From positions 1 through 5,674 of the forward strand of contig CAJXPC010000129.1 of the NCBI GenBank assembly GCA_913057845.1: a stretch of 5,674 nt of DNA. The letters are read 5' to 3'. The DNA is from an uncultured Pseudomonadota bacterium. Its GTDB lineage: Bacteria > Pseudomonadota > Gammaproteobacteria > Burkholderiales > Eutrophovitaceae. Positions 1 to 5,674 of the stretch are shown one piece after another (within the stretch, counting starts at the first letter, position 1; each line of letters opens with the position of its first letter). The notes beneath the pieces are model-generated. The model saw only the letters and a list, made by a program, of their open reading frames with translations. It had not been told where the DNA came from and did no database searches. The translations under genes and the position numbers were made by a program.

Positions 1-798
1 TCTCCACGCCGTGCCTTTGGTTGAGGGTGATAGCGGGTCACCAATCGTATAACCTTTCCATGCGTCCGGTCGATACAACTCAATAGCCTCATCCACCTCG
101 TCCATCCACCCATCTTTTCCTGGAGTGATGACTGAGTGAGCCATCATACGTTGGCTGCCGGAAATATCGTTAACCAAGGCTCGGGCGTCAGAGATTTGAT
201 TATTGTACAAAAGGTGCCAGCTTTCGTCGTCAAATGGCGCGCTGGTGAGTAGAGCAACTTTCGTATCACTATCCATATAAATTTCTTTAAGATAGTTTTC
301 AAATTTATAACGGGTAAGCGTCATTGGCTTAGATGCCATTCCTGGATTCCAATGTTCCAACGCGTAATTTCCCAGCCCCATCAGCCCATCTTTATCAAAA
401 TCATCACGAACAAAGTGAGTTTGATCATCGAAAATAAACTGACTGGAGAGTCGCTTTGAGCGCTCATACGAGAACTCCTTGTCTGCCGCCTCAGCTTCAG
501 TCACGTTGAATACGGGACCAAACACTTCATTCATCGCTAAGAATGCAGCAGCGAATCCAGATGATGACTTAAGAAACGTACGTCGATCCACGCCTTGGTG
601 CTTTGACAACTTATCGGTGTACTCTTTAAGAAGCCCTTCTACTTGCTTTTGCTGTGCAGACTGAGGTGGCGGATTGTATTCGCCATTTGAAACAATTTGT
701 GTCGGCACTGGCGACTCATAAGCCGCACTATCTGCAGGCAAACAATCTTCTAGCTCTCGGTCAGTCAACCAACCGGATGGCTTTTCACTCATACTCAT
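1..798 (-). CDS. TAT-exported amidohydrolase-family protein, N-terminal part (runs off left edge)
   Basis: This is an open frame of 266 codons from ATG at 798 to the window edge, with no stop. Residues 72-90 form a twin-arginine signal (RRTFLKSSSGFAAAFLAMN) ending near an AEA at about 102-104, so the protein is probably exported folded to the periplasm. It is preceded by an unusually long 71-residue hydrophilic stretch; I recall such extensions in relatives. The mature part starts with FIFDDQTHFVRDDF (121-134), at the place of the DxHxH metal motif of amidohydrolases (PF04909 type), but with Gln126 where the first His would be. Later come AHSVITPG (220-227) and WKGYTIGDP (247-255), which I recognise from TIM-barrel metal-dependent hydrolases. 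The substrate is unknown. The start is supported by a strong GGGGGAG four bases upstream of ATG 798; a second ATG lies two codons on. The gene stands apart from cytochrome b561 by 296 bp, so it probably has its own promoter. Confidence 0.75.
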   Translation of the reverse strand, partial: MSMSEKPSGWLTDRELEDCLPADSAAYESPVPTQIVSNGEYNPPPQSAQQKQVEGLLKEYTDKLSKHQGVDRRTFLKSSSGFAAAFLAMNEVFGPVFNVTEAEAADKEFSYERSKRLSSQFIFDDQTHFVRDDFDKDGLMGLGNYALEHWNPGMASKPMTLTRYKFENYLKEIYMDSDTKVALLTSAPFDDESWHLLYNNQISDARALVNDISGSQRMMAHSVITPGKDGWMDEVDEAIELYRPDAWKGYTIGDPLSPSTKGTAWR

Positions 799-1094
799 AA
801 ATCTCCCCCTAATAGTTATGTACTTTGAAAGGCACGTTCGCTAACGCACCCTTGTTCGTTACTAAAAACTACTACTTTTTTATTGCTTTATTTCTTATTG
901 AAATTGTTTTTTTAGCAACAGCCTCGTCGAAAAGTTGAACTAGGCAAGTTTTAATATCCGACTAAACGTAGGGGAAGTAAAGAAGAAAGTATATAAAATT
1001 GAAGGTTTCAGGAGACTACACTGATAGATCGATTTGGAATATCTTTAATACGAAAAGTTTCATTTACCTTTAAATATTGCACTGCACTTTTAGG
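799..1094. other. Intergenic region, no gene found
   Basis: This AT-rich 296-bp gap lies between the end of the cytochrome b561 gene and the start of the amidohydrolase gene, both on the minus strand. I see no convincing coding frame, RNA gene or GC-rich terminator stem. It should hold the amidohydrolase promoter. The best sigma-70-like match on the minus strand (TTGCTA, then AGAAAT after 17 bases) is too poor to call. A short CGTT-CGCT-AACG hairpin at about 836-847 is of unknown significance. Confidence 0.5.
803..809 (-). promoter_or_regulatory. Shine-Dalgarno site of the amidohydrolase gene
   Basis: Read on the minus strand this is GGGGGAG, four bases before ATG 798 and ten before ATG 792. 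It supports a start at one of these two codons, so the long hydrophilic N-region ahead of the twin-arginine motif is translated. The rival start, GTG at codon 70 directly before DRR, has only a weak CAAGGC upstream. Confidence 0.65.
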
Positions 1095-1631
1095 TCAAGG
1101 AAGCATGCGCCTAATTACACCATCACGAAGCACCAACCAATGGTACATTGCAGCAAGGACATGAATGCCGACCAACACCATCAGCACGAACGCCAACTCA
1201 TGATGGATGGATTGCAAACAATCGCGCATAACAGGATCGTTGGGCCCCATAGGCGGTATTTTAAATAGACCAAAATACGTGACGCCATATTTAGTAAATT
1301 GTGACGCAGCAAAACCTACGACAGGCATTGAAATGAGGCATATATAAAGCAAGCCGTGCGACAACCGTGACATAAAACCCTGCCATCGAGGTATCGATGA
1401 TGGCAGTGCAGGCGGTGGATTTTTGTGTCGCCACCACAATCGAACTAACATCAGTATTCCTGCTGTTAATCCAAGAGATTTATGCAAATTAAAAAAGAAT
1501 GCTCGATCTGGATGACCCTTCGGAATGTCATGCATATACATACCCAGAGCAATTAACGTCAACACGATTAAAGCGACCACCCAATGAAGCAGTATTGAGA
1601 ACTTGTGATAACGCTCTTGTCCAAAAATCAT
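1095..1631 (-). CDS. cybB: Cytochrome b561 (CybB-type four-helix di-heme membrane protein)
   Basis: This 178-residue protein is about the length of E. coli CybB (176). Four hydrophobic helices lie near residues 12-33, 48-66, 90-110 and 144-166. The expected heme-ligand histidines are visible: H16 in LLHW, H50 in NLHKS, H143/H144 in IHHE and H157 in GIHVL, giving two b hemes in the inner membrane. Family members pass electrons to or from quinone; E. coli CybB has been described as a superoxide:ubiquinone oxidoreductase. The partner here is unknown. ATG 1631 has AGAGG (1637-1641) five bases upstream. The gene follows pqqA on the same strand, but a terminator separates them, so it probably has its own promoter. 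Electron transfer linked to a PQQ enzyme is possible but inferred only from position. The family call is firm; the symbol is by similarity to the E. coli gene. Confidence 0.9.
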   Translation of the reverse strand: MIFGQERYHKFSILLHWVVALIVLTLIALGMYMHDIPKGHPDRAFFFNLHKSLGLTAGILMLVRLWWRHKNPPPALPSSIPRWQGFMSRLSHGLLYICLISMPVVGFAASQFTKYGVTYFGLFKIPPMGPNDPVMRDCLQSIHHELAFVLMVLVGIHVLAAMYHWLVLRDGVIRRMLP

Positions 1632-1688
1632 GTTGGCCTCTAAACAATCTATCGTTACAAAAAATAACTAGTGCGTGCTTGGGCTTTA

Positions 1689-1717
1689 ACTATACCCTGA
1701 TCACATCAAATCAGAAA
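1689..1717 (-). promoter_or_regulatory. Weak candidate promoter for the cytochrome b561 gene, with a short inverted repeat
   Basis: On the minus strand a TATAGT (1689-1694) is a 5/6 match to a -10 box, 57 bases before the start codon. The -35 position at the usual 17-base spacing (1712-1717, TTTCTG) is poor. Between them CTGAT (1697-1701) and ATCAG (1710-1714) are an inverted repeat with an 8-base spacer, which could be an activator or repressor site. The placement makes sense because the pqqA terminator lies just upstream. Confidence 0.25.
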
Positions 1718-1720
1718 AAG

Positions 1721-1746
1721 AAAAGGCCACCCAAAGGTGGCCTTTT
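1721..1746 (-). terminator. Rho-independent terminator after pqqA
   Basis: A perfect 11-bp stem, AAAAGGCCACC (1721-1731) with GGTGGCCTTTT (1736-1746), encloses a 4-base loop. Read on the minus strand the stem ends in TTTT and runs on into CTTTTTC, a good U-tract. It begins 21 bp after the pqqA stop codon, so it should end the pqqA transcript and isolate it from the cytochrome gene. The stem is symmetric and could work on the plus strand too, but no plus-strand gene runs into it. Confidence 0.9.
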
Positions 1747-1767
1747 CAGAATACTTCTCAAATCAAA

Positions 1768-1839
1768 TTAACGATTTGCGATGTACATTGTTACTTCAAA
1801 ACCAAAACGCATTTCTGTGTACTCAGGCTTACTCCACAT
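1768..1839 (-). CDS. pqqA: PqqA, PQQ precursor peptide (23 aa)
   Basis: This 23-codon gene starts at ATG 1839 and stops at TAA 1768-1770. The peptide begins [13 protein letters not shown] and continues [10 protein letters not shown]. It matches the PqqA family in length, in the MW-KP start, and in the diagnostic E-V-T-x-Y core, here Glu15 and Tyr19. In PQQ synthesis the radical SAM enzyme PqqE, with the chaperone PqqD, joins the Glu and Tyr side chains, and these two residues become the cofactor after proteolysis. AAGGAG (1846-1851) lies six bases upstream of the ATG. The gene stands alone: a terminator follows, and pqqB, C, D and E are absent from the window, so they must lie elsewhere if the pathway is complete. 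It sits 154 bp downstream of a response regulator gene whose product may control it. At 72 bp it is shorter than most gene-length cut-offs and easily missed. Confidence 0.93.
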   Translation of the reverse strand: MWSKPEYTEMRFGFEVTMYIANR

Positions 1840-1845
1840 AATTAA

Positions 1846-1851
1846 CTCCTT
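1846..1851 (-). promoter_or_regulatory. Shine-Dalgarno site of pqqA
   Basis: AAGGAG on the minus strand, six bases before ATG 1839. This near-ideal site and spacing show that the 23-codon frame is translated and fix its start. Confidence 0.85.
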
Positions 1852-1885
1852 ATATTCAATTAATCGGATGTTTCTAACGAGATTG

Positions 1886-1913
1886 ATTATCCATGTCTGA
1901 ACCACCAAAGCAA
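1886..1913 (-). promoter_or_regulatory. Candidate sigma-70 promoter of pqqA
   Basis: On the minus strand a TTGCTT (1908-1913, 3/6 match to the -35 box) and GATAAT (1886-1891, 5/6 match to the -10 box) are 16 bases apart. Initiation would fall near 1878, giving a leader of about 40 bases. The weak -35 box and the overlapping inverted repeat suggest an activated promoter. The call rests on consensus matching only. Confidence 0.4.
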
Positions 1914-1919
1914 TTCAGA
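1896..1919. repeat. Inverted repeat over the pqqA -35 region, possible operator
   Basis: TCTGAA (1896-1901) and TTCAGA (1914-1919) are perfect inverted arms around a 12-base spacer, 18 bp centre to centre. The pair overlaps the candidate -35 box of pqqA. A dimeric regulator could bind here, for example the NarL/LuxR-type protein encoded just upstream. Arms of 6 bp can occur by chance, so this is only a candidate. Confidence 0.35.
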
Positions 1920-1993
1920 ATTTTCTTAAATGAGCCTAGTGAAAATCATGAGTAAAAACCGAAAAACAAAAATAAATCATTAGAAATAATAAC

Positions 1994-2638
1994 TTATATC
2001 TCTAGAAGACCAGACCTCATAGCAATAATGGCCAACTCCGCACTATTAGATGCACTAAGTTTTTGCTTAATGTTATAGAGATGCGTTCCGACCGTGCGAG
2101 GACTTAAAGACATAATCTCAGCAATATCTTGAACCGATTGCCCTTTGGCAAGCGCAACAAACACTTTGAATTCCTTCTCGCTGAGACTATCGACAGGATC
2201 TTTGGTACCCGAAACCTGCTCTAAAGCAAGCTCCTGAGCAATCTGCGGCTCAAGATAGGTCTTACCACGAAAAACCGTCTTCACTGCCTCAATCAGAGCT
2301 TCGGCTGCGCTGCGTTTAGTTAAATAACCAATCGCTCCCGCTTTGAGCACCCTTCTCGCATGCATCACGTCTTCATGACCCGAAAGCACCAAAATTTTTT
2401 GACGAGCTTCTTTCGCCAACACGCGGTCAATAGCCTCTAATCCACCGATTCCGGGCATCGAAATATCCATGACCAGAACGTCAGGTTTATGTTTTTGAAA
2501 AGTGCGGACAGCCTCTTCCCCACTCTCAGCCTCCGCAACGACCAATAAATCCTGAGCACCCTCAAGCAAAAGCTTAAAACCCATTCGCACGACCGCATGA
2601 TCGTCAACGAGCATTACCCGTATCACCTGGGCCGCCAT
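1994..2638 (-). CDS. NarL/LuxR-family two-component response regulator
   Basis: This 214-residue protein is the usual length for a NarL/UvrY-type regulator. The receiver domain (about 5-120) has acidic pair D12-D13, phospho-acceptor D58 in VLVMDISMPG, S86 in VLSG and K108 in YLTK, so the phosphorylation site is complete. A linker leads to a LuxR-type helix-turn-helix (about 148-208) with LSEKEFKVF, the IAEIMSLSPRTVGTHLYNIK recognition region and a KLSASNSAEL end. It probably acts as a dimeric cytoplasmic transcription factor phosphorylated by the kinase encoded 27 bp upstream. GAGG (2644-2647) precedes ATG 2638 by five bases. The next gene downstream is pqqA, whose promoter region carries an inverted repeat, so pqqA is the nearest candidate target. 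By context it may be analogous to MoxX-type regulators of methanol oxidation, but the protein fold alone does not show the regulon. Confidence 0.93.
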   Translation of the reverse strand: MAAQVIRVMLVDDHAVVRMGFKLLLEGAQDLLVVAEAESGEEAVRTFQKHKPDVLVMDISMPGIGGLEAIDRVLAKEARQKILVLSGHEDVMHARRVLKAGAIGYLTKRSAAEALIEAVKTVFRGKTYLEPQIAQELALEQVSGTKDPVDSLSEKEFKVFVALAKGQSVQDIAEIMSLSPRTVGTHLYNIKQKLSASNSAELAIIAMRSGLLEI

Positions 2639-2665
2639 ACATACCTCAAAAGTTGACTACATACT

Positions 2666-4396
2666 TTAATCACTGCTCACCTTAACCGTCATGTCCGCCG
2701 TAATGAGCGTTCCCGTACCCGAGTCTGACTCAATCTGTATATCTCCATTGAACGCTTGGACTCGCTCCCTCATCCCAAGCAGACCGAAACGCCTTGATTC
2801 TGACAAATCGACATCAAGACCTTTCCCATCATCTTGGACCTTAATCTCAATCCGAGCAAGATTTGACTCAACCAGAAGATTAGAAACGGTAACCGATACA
2901 ATGGTCGCACCCGCGTGTTTGGCGGCGTTCGTCAGGCATTCTTGTATCACTCGATAAACAGTAATATTGACGTACTCATCGTAGCGATTAAGACCTCCGT
3001 CAAAATTCAGCTTTAGATCCAAGTCAAGATTGGCTCTGCGGTGCCGCTCACATAACTCAAAAATTGCATCCTCGAGTCCCAAATGATCAAGCGCACTCGG
3101 CCTTAATTCACGAATGATCGAATGGACCATGTCGTAAATGCGAGAGGTCACCTCGACAATTGTGAGTGCATTCTGACGCGTAATTGACCCCTCATCAGAA
3201 TCACGATTAGCAATTGCCGTTCCAATTGTTTTGATCGCAGTTAGGTTCTGACCCATCTCATCGTGAAGCTCCCTGGCTATAGACTTACGCTCCTCCTCCA
3301 ATTTCTCTTGGATAATCTGCGTCAACCGTTTATTTTGCTGTAACTCCATCTCAGCAGAGATCCGACTTTTATAATCGGTCATATCACGCAGCACACTGAT
3401 TTGCCCCATCAGTTGTTTCGTATCTGGGTCCACAAGTGGCGCGACCGACACTTCAACGTCAACGACCTCACCATTTTTCTTGAGCCTTTGACTTTCAAAT
3501 TGCTCTATCTTTCGAGACGTCGACACTCGGTCTTGCGTCGACACATGTTGCGCAAGGCTCTCTTGAGGAACAATCATATCGACAGATCGTCCTAAAATTT
3601 CATCAGAACTGAAACCGAACAATCGTTCCGCTGAGGGATTCCAAAAGGACACCTTCCCCTCTAAATCAACAATTAAAATTGCATCACTCGACTGTTGCGC
3701 CACCAACGCAAGCTTCGCGTTCTGAGCCAACGCTTCATGCAATGTCGTTGCCATACGATTAAACGTATGGCCAATGGCATCAAATTCAGGCAATTTATAA
3801 TCGGGAAGCCGTATCGACAAATCCCCTTTTTCTAATAGCGACATTCCGGACAGAATACCCTTTAACGGGCGCATGGCCCTGCCTAACAAACCAAAAATAG
3901 CTACATTCAAAATGACGAAAAATATCATCAATACAAGACCAAAACGCTTGAGCTCATCCCACGCGTCCAGAACCGACCTCGAGGCATCTGGCGTAATAAC
4001 AATTGAACCAAAGGGTAAATTAAGCTGGAAGTTTCGATCTCCAGGCGACATTAAATGCGAAAACCAATCGGGTGCCCAACGACCTTGCTTGTAATCAGAC
4101 GGAGGAGATTCGTAAACGAGCGTGCCTGCTTGATTAAATAGCCTGATCTCATTGCCACGCACTCGTCCGGCTCTTCTCAAAAATCCAGCAAGCCCTTCAA
4201 CCGGGTCAGCCCCTTCCATTAATGGAAAACGACTGAGTGCAACAGACTCTAACAAATGAACAGTAACCCTTGTCCCGGCTTCTATCTCCTCATTGATCGC
4301 TTGGCGTCTATCATCAATCAAAATAAATGCGGTGACCAAGAGAAAAATAACAGCGATAAATGAGATCGCCGCATTGACTCTAAACCTAATGCCCAT
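2666..4396 (-). CDS. Membrane PAS sensor histidine kinase with a LapD/MoxY-like periplasmic domain
   Basis: The protein has 576 residues. Order: helix 9-28; periplasmic region about 30-150; helix 152-172; HAMP about 172-225; PAS/PAC about 228-342; coiled coil about 345-372; HisKA_3 dimerisation domain with ELHDEMGQNL, phospho-His H378; and a HATPase with N-box N490 in QECLTNAAKHA, G1 box DDGKGL (522-527) and GLLGMRER (538-545). All catalytic motifs are intact. The periplasmic part contains IRLFNQAGTLVYESPPSDYK and ends ITPDASRSVLDAWDEL, which I recognise as like the LapD/MoxY N-terminal domain (PF16448 type); MoxY is a methanol-oxidation sensor kinase. The ligand is unknown. ATG 4396 lies inside the end of the upstream peptidase gene (11-bp overlap) and has no clear Shine-Dalgarno site, suggesting translational coupling. 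Its partner is the regulator 27 bp downstream. The kinase call is firm; the MoxY-like assignment is from memory of the domain's pattern. Confidence 0.93.
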   Translation of the reverse strand: MGIRFRVNAAISFIAVIFLLVTAFILIDDRRQAINEEIEAGTRVTVHLLESVALSRFPLMEGADPVEGLAGFLRRAGRVRGNEIRLFNQAGTLVYESPPSDYKQGRWAPDWFSHLMSPGDRNFQLNLPFGSIVITPDASRSVLDAWDELKRFGLVLMIFFVILNVAIFGLLGRAMRPLKGILSGMSLLEKGDLSIRLPDYKLPEFDAIGHTFNRMATTLHEALAQNAKLALVAQQSSDAILIVDLEGKVSFWNPSAERLFGFSSDEILGRSVDMIVPQESLAQHVSTQDRVSTSRKIEQFESQRLKKNGEVVDVEVSVAPLVDPDTKQLMGQISVLRDMTDYKSRISAEMELQQNKRLTQIIQEKLEEERKSIARELHDEMGQNLTAIKTIGTAIANRDSDEGSITRQNALTIVEVTSRIYDMVHSIIRELRPSALDHLGLEDAIFELCERHRRANLDLDLKLNFDGGLNRYDEYVNITVYRVIQECLTNAAKHAGATIVSVTVSNLLVESNLARIEIKVQDDGKGLDVDLSESRRFGLLGMRERVQAFNGDIQIESDSGTGTLITADMTVKVSSD

Positions 4397-5342
4397 AATT
4401 CATCTGGAGTTGTTTTTTAAGCAGCTCCATTTCGTTCGATAGCGCCTCAGCGATTTTCGATTGCCAAGCCCCATGACCACCAGCCCCAACAACGTTCAGC
4501 TTTGAGTCAGGCAAAGCCTCATGCAGCCGATGAGCAGTGATTGGCGGACAAATCATATCCATCCCACCTTGCACAATGATGGTCGGATTATTAATGAACC
4601 GAGCCTTTTCCAGCAGCTCATCCTTTTCAAAAAAACAACCATGCTTGAGATAATGAAGTTGCACACGAGATCTAGCTAATTCAGCATCTGTTCGCGCACG
4701 CGTTGTCTCTTGCCTTTGAGCCTCTACCTCACTGCCAATCATCATGGTCTGCGTTTCATATTCGTCCCAACGACGAGATGCTTCACTCGCGAGCTCTTTA
4801 TCTATCGAATTAACCCTGGCGTAGTACTGGTCAATTAAATCACCATCAATATCCCAAGTTAATTTTTTATGGGCTTCTGGAATAAATCGTTTTAGTCCAT
4901 CGGTGTACCAGAACACTTCCTCGCGCGACCCGAAAAATATCCCACGCAAAACTAAAGCCTGCACCACTTCTCCATACTTAGCAGCATAAGCCAGCGCTAG
5001 TGCGCTTCCCCACGAACCTCCAAAAATCACCGCCTTTTTTGTGAGGCCCAAAGTTCGTCTAATCAAATTGATATCCTCAACCAAATGCGCTGTCGTATTA
5101 TTTTGCGTTAAGCCGAGGGGTTTTGACTGACCACAACCGCGCTGATCGAACAAGACGATATCAAAGAACTCGGGATCAAAATATCGCCGATGATTGCCAT
5201 TAGTACTACTCCCCGGGCCCCCGTGTAAAAAAATGACAGGTACCCCCTTTGGCTCCCCGCTACGCTCCACATAAATCTGATGCCCCTCTTGGGTATCGAT
5301 TAACTTATTGAAGTACGGTTTTATTTCTGGATAAATAGGCAC
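4386..5342 (-). CDS. pip: Proline iminopeptidase-like alpha/beta hydrolase (peptidase S33)
   Basis: This 318-residue protein has the length and pattern of prolyl aminopeptidase, which removes N-terminal proline from peptides in the cytoplasm. Visible signatures are the oxyanion HGGPG (40-44), FDQRGCGQS (65-73), nucleophile S110 in GGSWGS, acid D262 in GGMDMICPP and H290 in GAGGHGAW, a full catalytic triad. No signal peptide is seen. The start is GTG 5342; an in-frame TAA lies two codons upstream and the next Met is near residue 200, so GTG is the best choice although the ribosome site is weak (AAGAAA). The stop overlaps the histidine kinase start by 11 bp, and the TonB-type gene ends 30 bp upstream, so it sits mid-operon. 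The lid region (about 140-235) gives substrate preference and cannot be read from sequence; another small-peptide or ester substrate is possible. Confidence 0.88.
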   Translation of the reverse strand: MPIYPEIKPYFNKLIDTQEGHQIYVERSGEPKGVPVIFLHGGPGSSTNGNHRRYFDPEFFDIVLFDQRGCGQSKPLGLTQNNTTAHLVEDINLIRRTLGLTKKAVIFGGSWGSALALAYAAKYGEVVQALVLRGIFFGSREEVFWYTDGLKRFIPEAHKKLTWDIDGDLIDQYYARVNSIDKELASEASRRWDEYETQTMMIGSEVEAQRQETTRARTDAELARSRVQLHYLKHGCFFEKDELLEKARFINNPTIIVQGGMDMICPPITAHRLHEALPDSKLNVVGAGGHGAWQSKIAEALSNEMELLKKQLQMNYGH

Positions 5343-5372
5343 GTTTTCTTAATCGGTTTGCAAAGTTTAAAT

Positions 5373-5654
5373 TTACTTAATCTCAATTGGAATGATCACA
5401 ACTGTAGTGGTCAATCGCTCCACCGGCGGAGCTGGAAATGCCCCATCGTCGACCAACCGTTTAATTAATTTTAAATAATAGTTATCTAAACGCTTAAATT
5501 CACTCTTTTTTGCGACTTTCCATTCAATGATTTTCCCCTGAGCATTAAATTCGAGACTGATCTTAAATTTTGATCCTTTATGCTTTGCATCGACTTGTGA
5601 ACGACCCCGTCTTTGATCTCGTTTAAGTAAGGCCTGCAATGAAGCATGTACTTC
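5373..5654 (-). CDS. TonB C-terminal-domain protein, partial (5' end lost at contig edge)
   Basis: Ninety-three genuine codons run from GAA 5654 to TAA 5373-5375. A basic, probably linker, segment (about 1-28, LKRDQRRGRSQ) leads into a TonB-type C-terminal fold: ISLEFNAQGKIIEWKV (32-47), LDNYYLKLIKRL (56-67), FPAPP (73-77) and a final strand TTTVVIIPIEIK. Such domains contact TonB-dependent outer-membrane receptors in the periplasm, energised through ExbB/ExbD. The N-terminal membrane anchor would lie beyond the contig end, so a full TonB and a smaller TonB-like protein cannot be told apart. The frame continues into the adapter as GTG then YKRQ; those codons are artefact, and there is no real start in the window. 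The peptidase gene begins 30 bp downstream on the same strand, suggesting co-transcription. Confidence 0.75.
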   Translation of the reverse strand, partial: EVHASLQALLKRDQRRGRSQVDAKHKGSKFKISLEFNAQGKIIEWKVAKKSEFKRLDNYYLKLIKRLVDDGAFPAPPVERLTTTVVIIPIEIK

Positions 5655-5674
5655 CTGTCTCTTATACACATCTG
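5655..5674. other. Nextera/Tn5 mosaic-end sequencing adapter (assembly artefact)
   Basis: CTGTCTCTTATACACATCT (5655-5673) is identical to the 19-bp Tn5 mosaic end used in Nextera libraries. The extra G fits the A-arm adapter. It sits exactly at the contig end, as expected for untrimmed read-through. On the minus strand it gives the spurious protein starts MCIRDR and MYKRQ, which are common contaminants of metagenome proteins. It is not part of the genome. Confidence 0.97.

Noticed and set aside
1008..1024. TCAG-N9-CTGA inverted repeat upstream of the amidohydrolase gene
   Set aside because: Four-base arms are expected by chance, and it is over 200 bases from the start codon with no promoter beside it.
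1012..1068. A 15-codon minus-strand frame (MKLFVLKIFQ...) after a possible AAAGG
   Set aside because: It is very short, in AT-rich DNA, its ribosome site is only three bases from the ATG, and it resembles no known peptide.
1499..1771. A 90-codon plus-strand frame across the cytochrome b561 start and the terminator
   Set aside because: It is antisense to a certain gene, reads through the terminator hairpin, and has no recognisable domain.
1950..1993. T-rich stretch after the response regulator stop as a terminator
   Set aside because: There are runs of T on the minus strand but no GC-containing stem before them.
2691..4094. Several plus-strand frames of 64-88 codons inside the kinase gene
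   Set aside because: They are antisense shadows of an intact, well-recognised histidine kinase and have no domain signature.
5486..5671. A 61-codon minus-strand frame beginning MCIRDR
   Set aside because: Its start lies wholly in the Tn5 adapter and it overlaps the TonB-domain frame out of phase.

Overview
The window is a 5.67 kb end piece of a contig, about 45% GC by eye, from a Gram-negative bacterium. The sensor-kinase type, TonB domain, CybB-type cytochrome b561, twin-arginine signal and PQQ precursor peptide point to a proteobacterium, most likely a gammaproteobacterium. No species can be named from the sequence. The right end is not genomic: bases 5655-5674 match the Nextera/Tn5 mosaic-end adapter, so the contig is an untrimmed short-read assembly and the rightmost gene has a false start.

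Every supported gene is on the minus strand, so transcription runs right to left. From the right: a TonB C-terminal-domain protein (5373-5654, cut by the adapter); a proline iminopeptidase-like S33 hydrolase (4386-5342, GTG start); a membrane PAS histidine kinase (2666-4396, overlapping the peptidase gene by 11 bp); and a NarL/LuxR-type response regulator (1994-2638, 27 bp on). These four are closely spaced and look like one operon.

After a 154-bp gap with a candidate promoter and an inverted repeat comes a 23-codon gene at 1768-1839. It encodes PqqA, the peptide from which pyrroloquinoline quinone (PQQ) is made. A clear intrinsic terminator (1721-1746) follows 21 bp after its stop, so pqqA is probably transcribed alone. 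Next come a four-helix cytochrome b561 (1095-1631), a 296-bp stretch with no supported gene, and the N-terminal 266 codons of a twin-arginine-exported amidohydrolase-family protein (1-798), which runs off the left edge.

The genes suggest a periplasmic oxidation module. The kinase's extracytoplasmic region resembles the LapD/MoxY sensor domain, named partly for a methanol-oxidation sensor kinase. With a solitary pqqA just downstream, the simplest reading is a two-component system controlling PQQ supply and perhaps a PQQ-dependent alcohol dehydrogenase encoded elsewhere. Cytochrome b561 could handle electrons at the membrane. pqqB-E and a quinoprotein dehydrogenase are not in the window, so this link is inferred from gene order and domain type.
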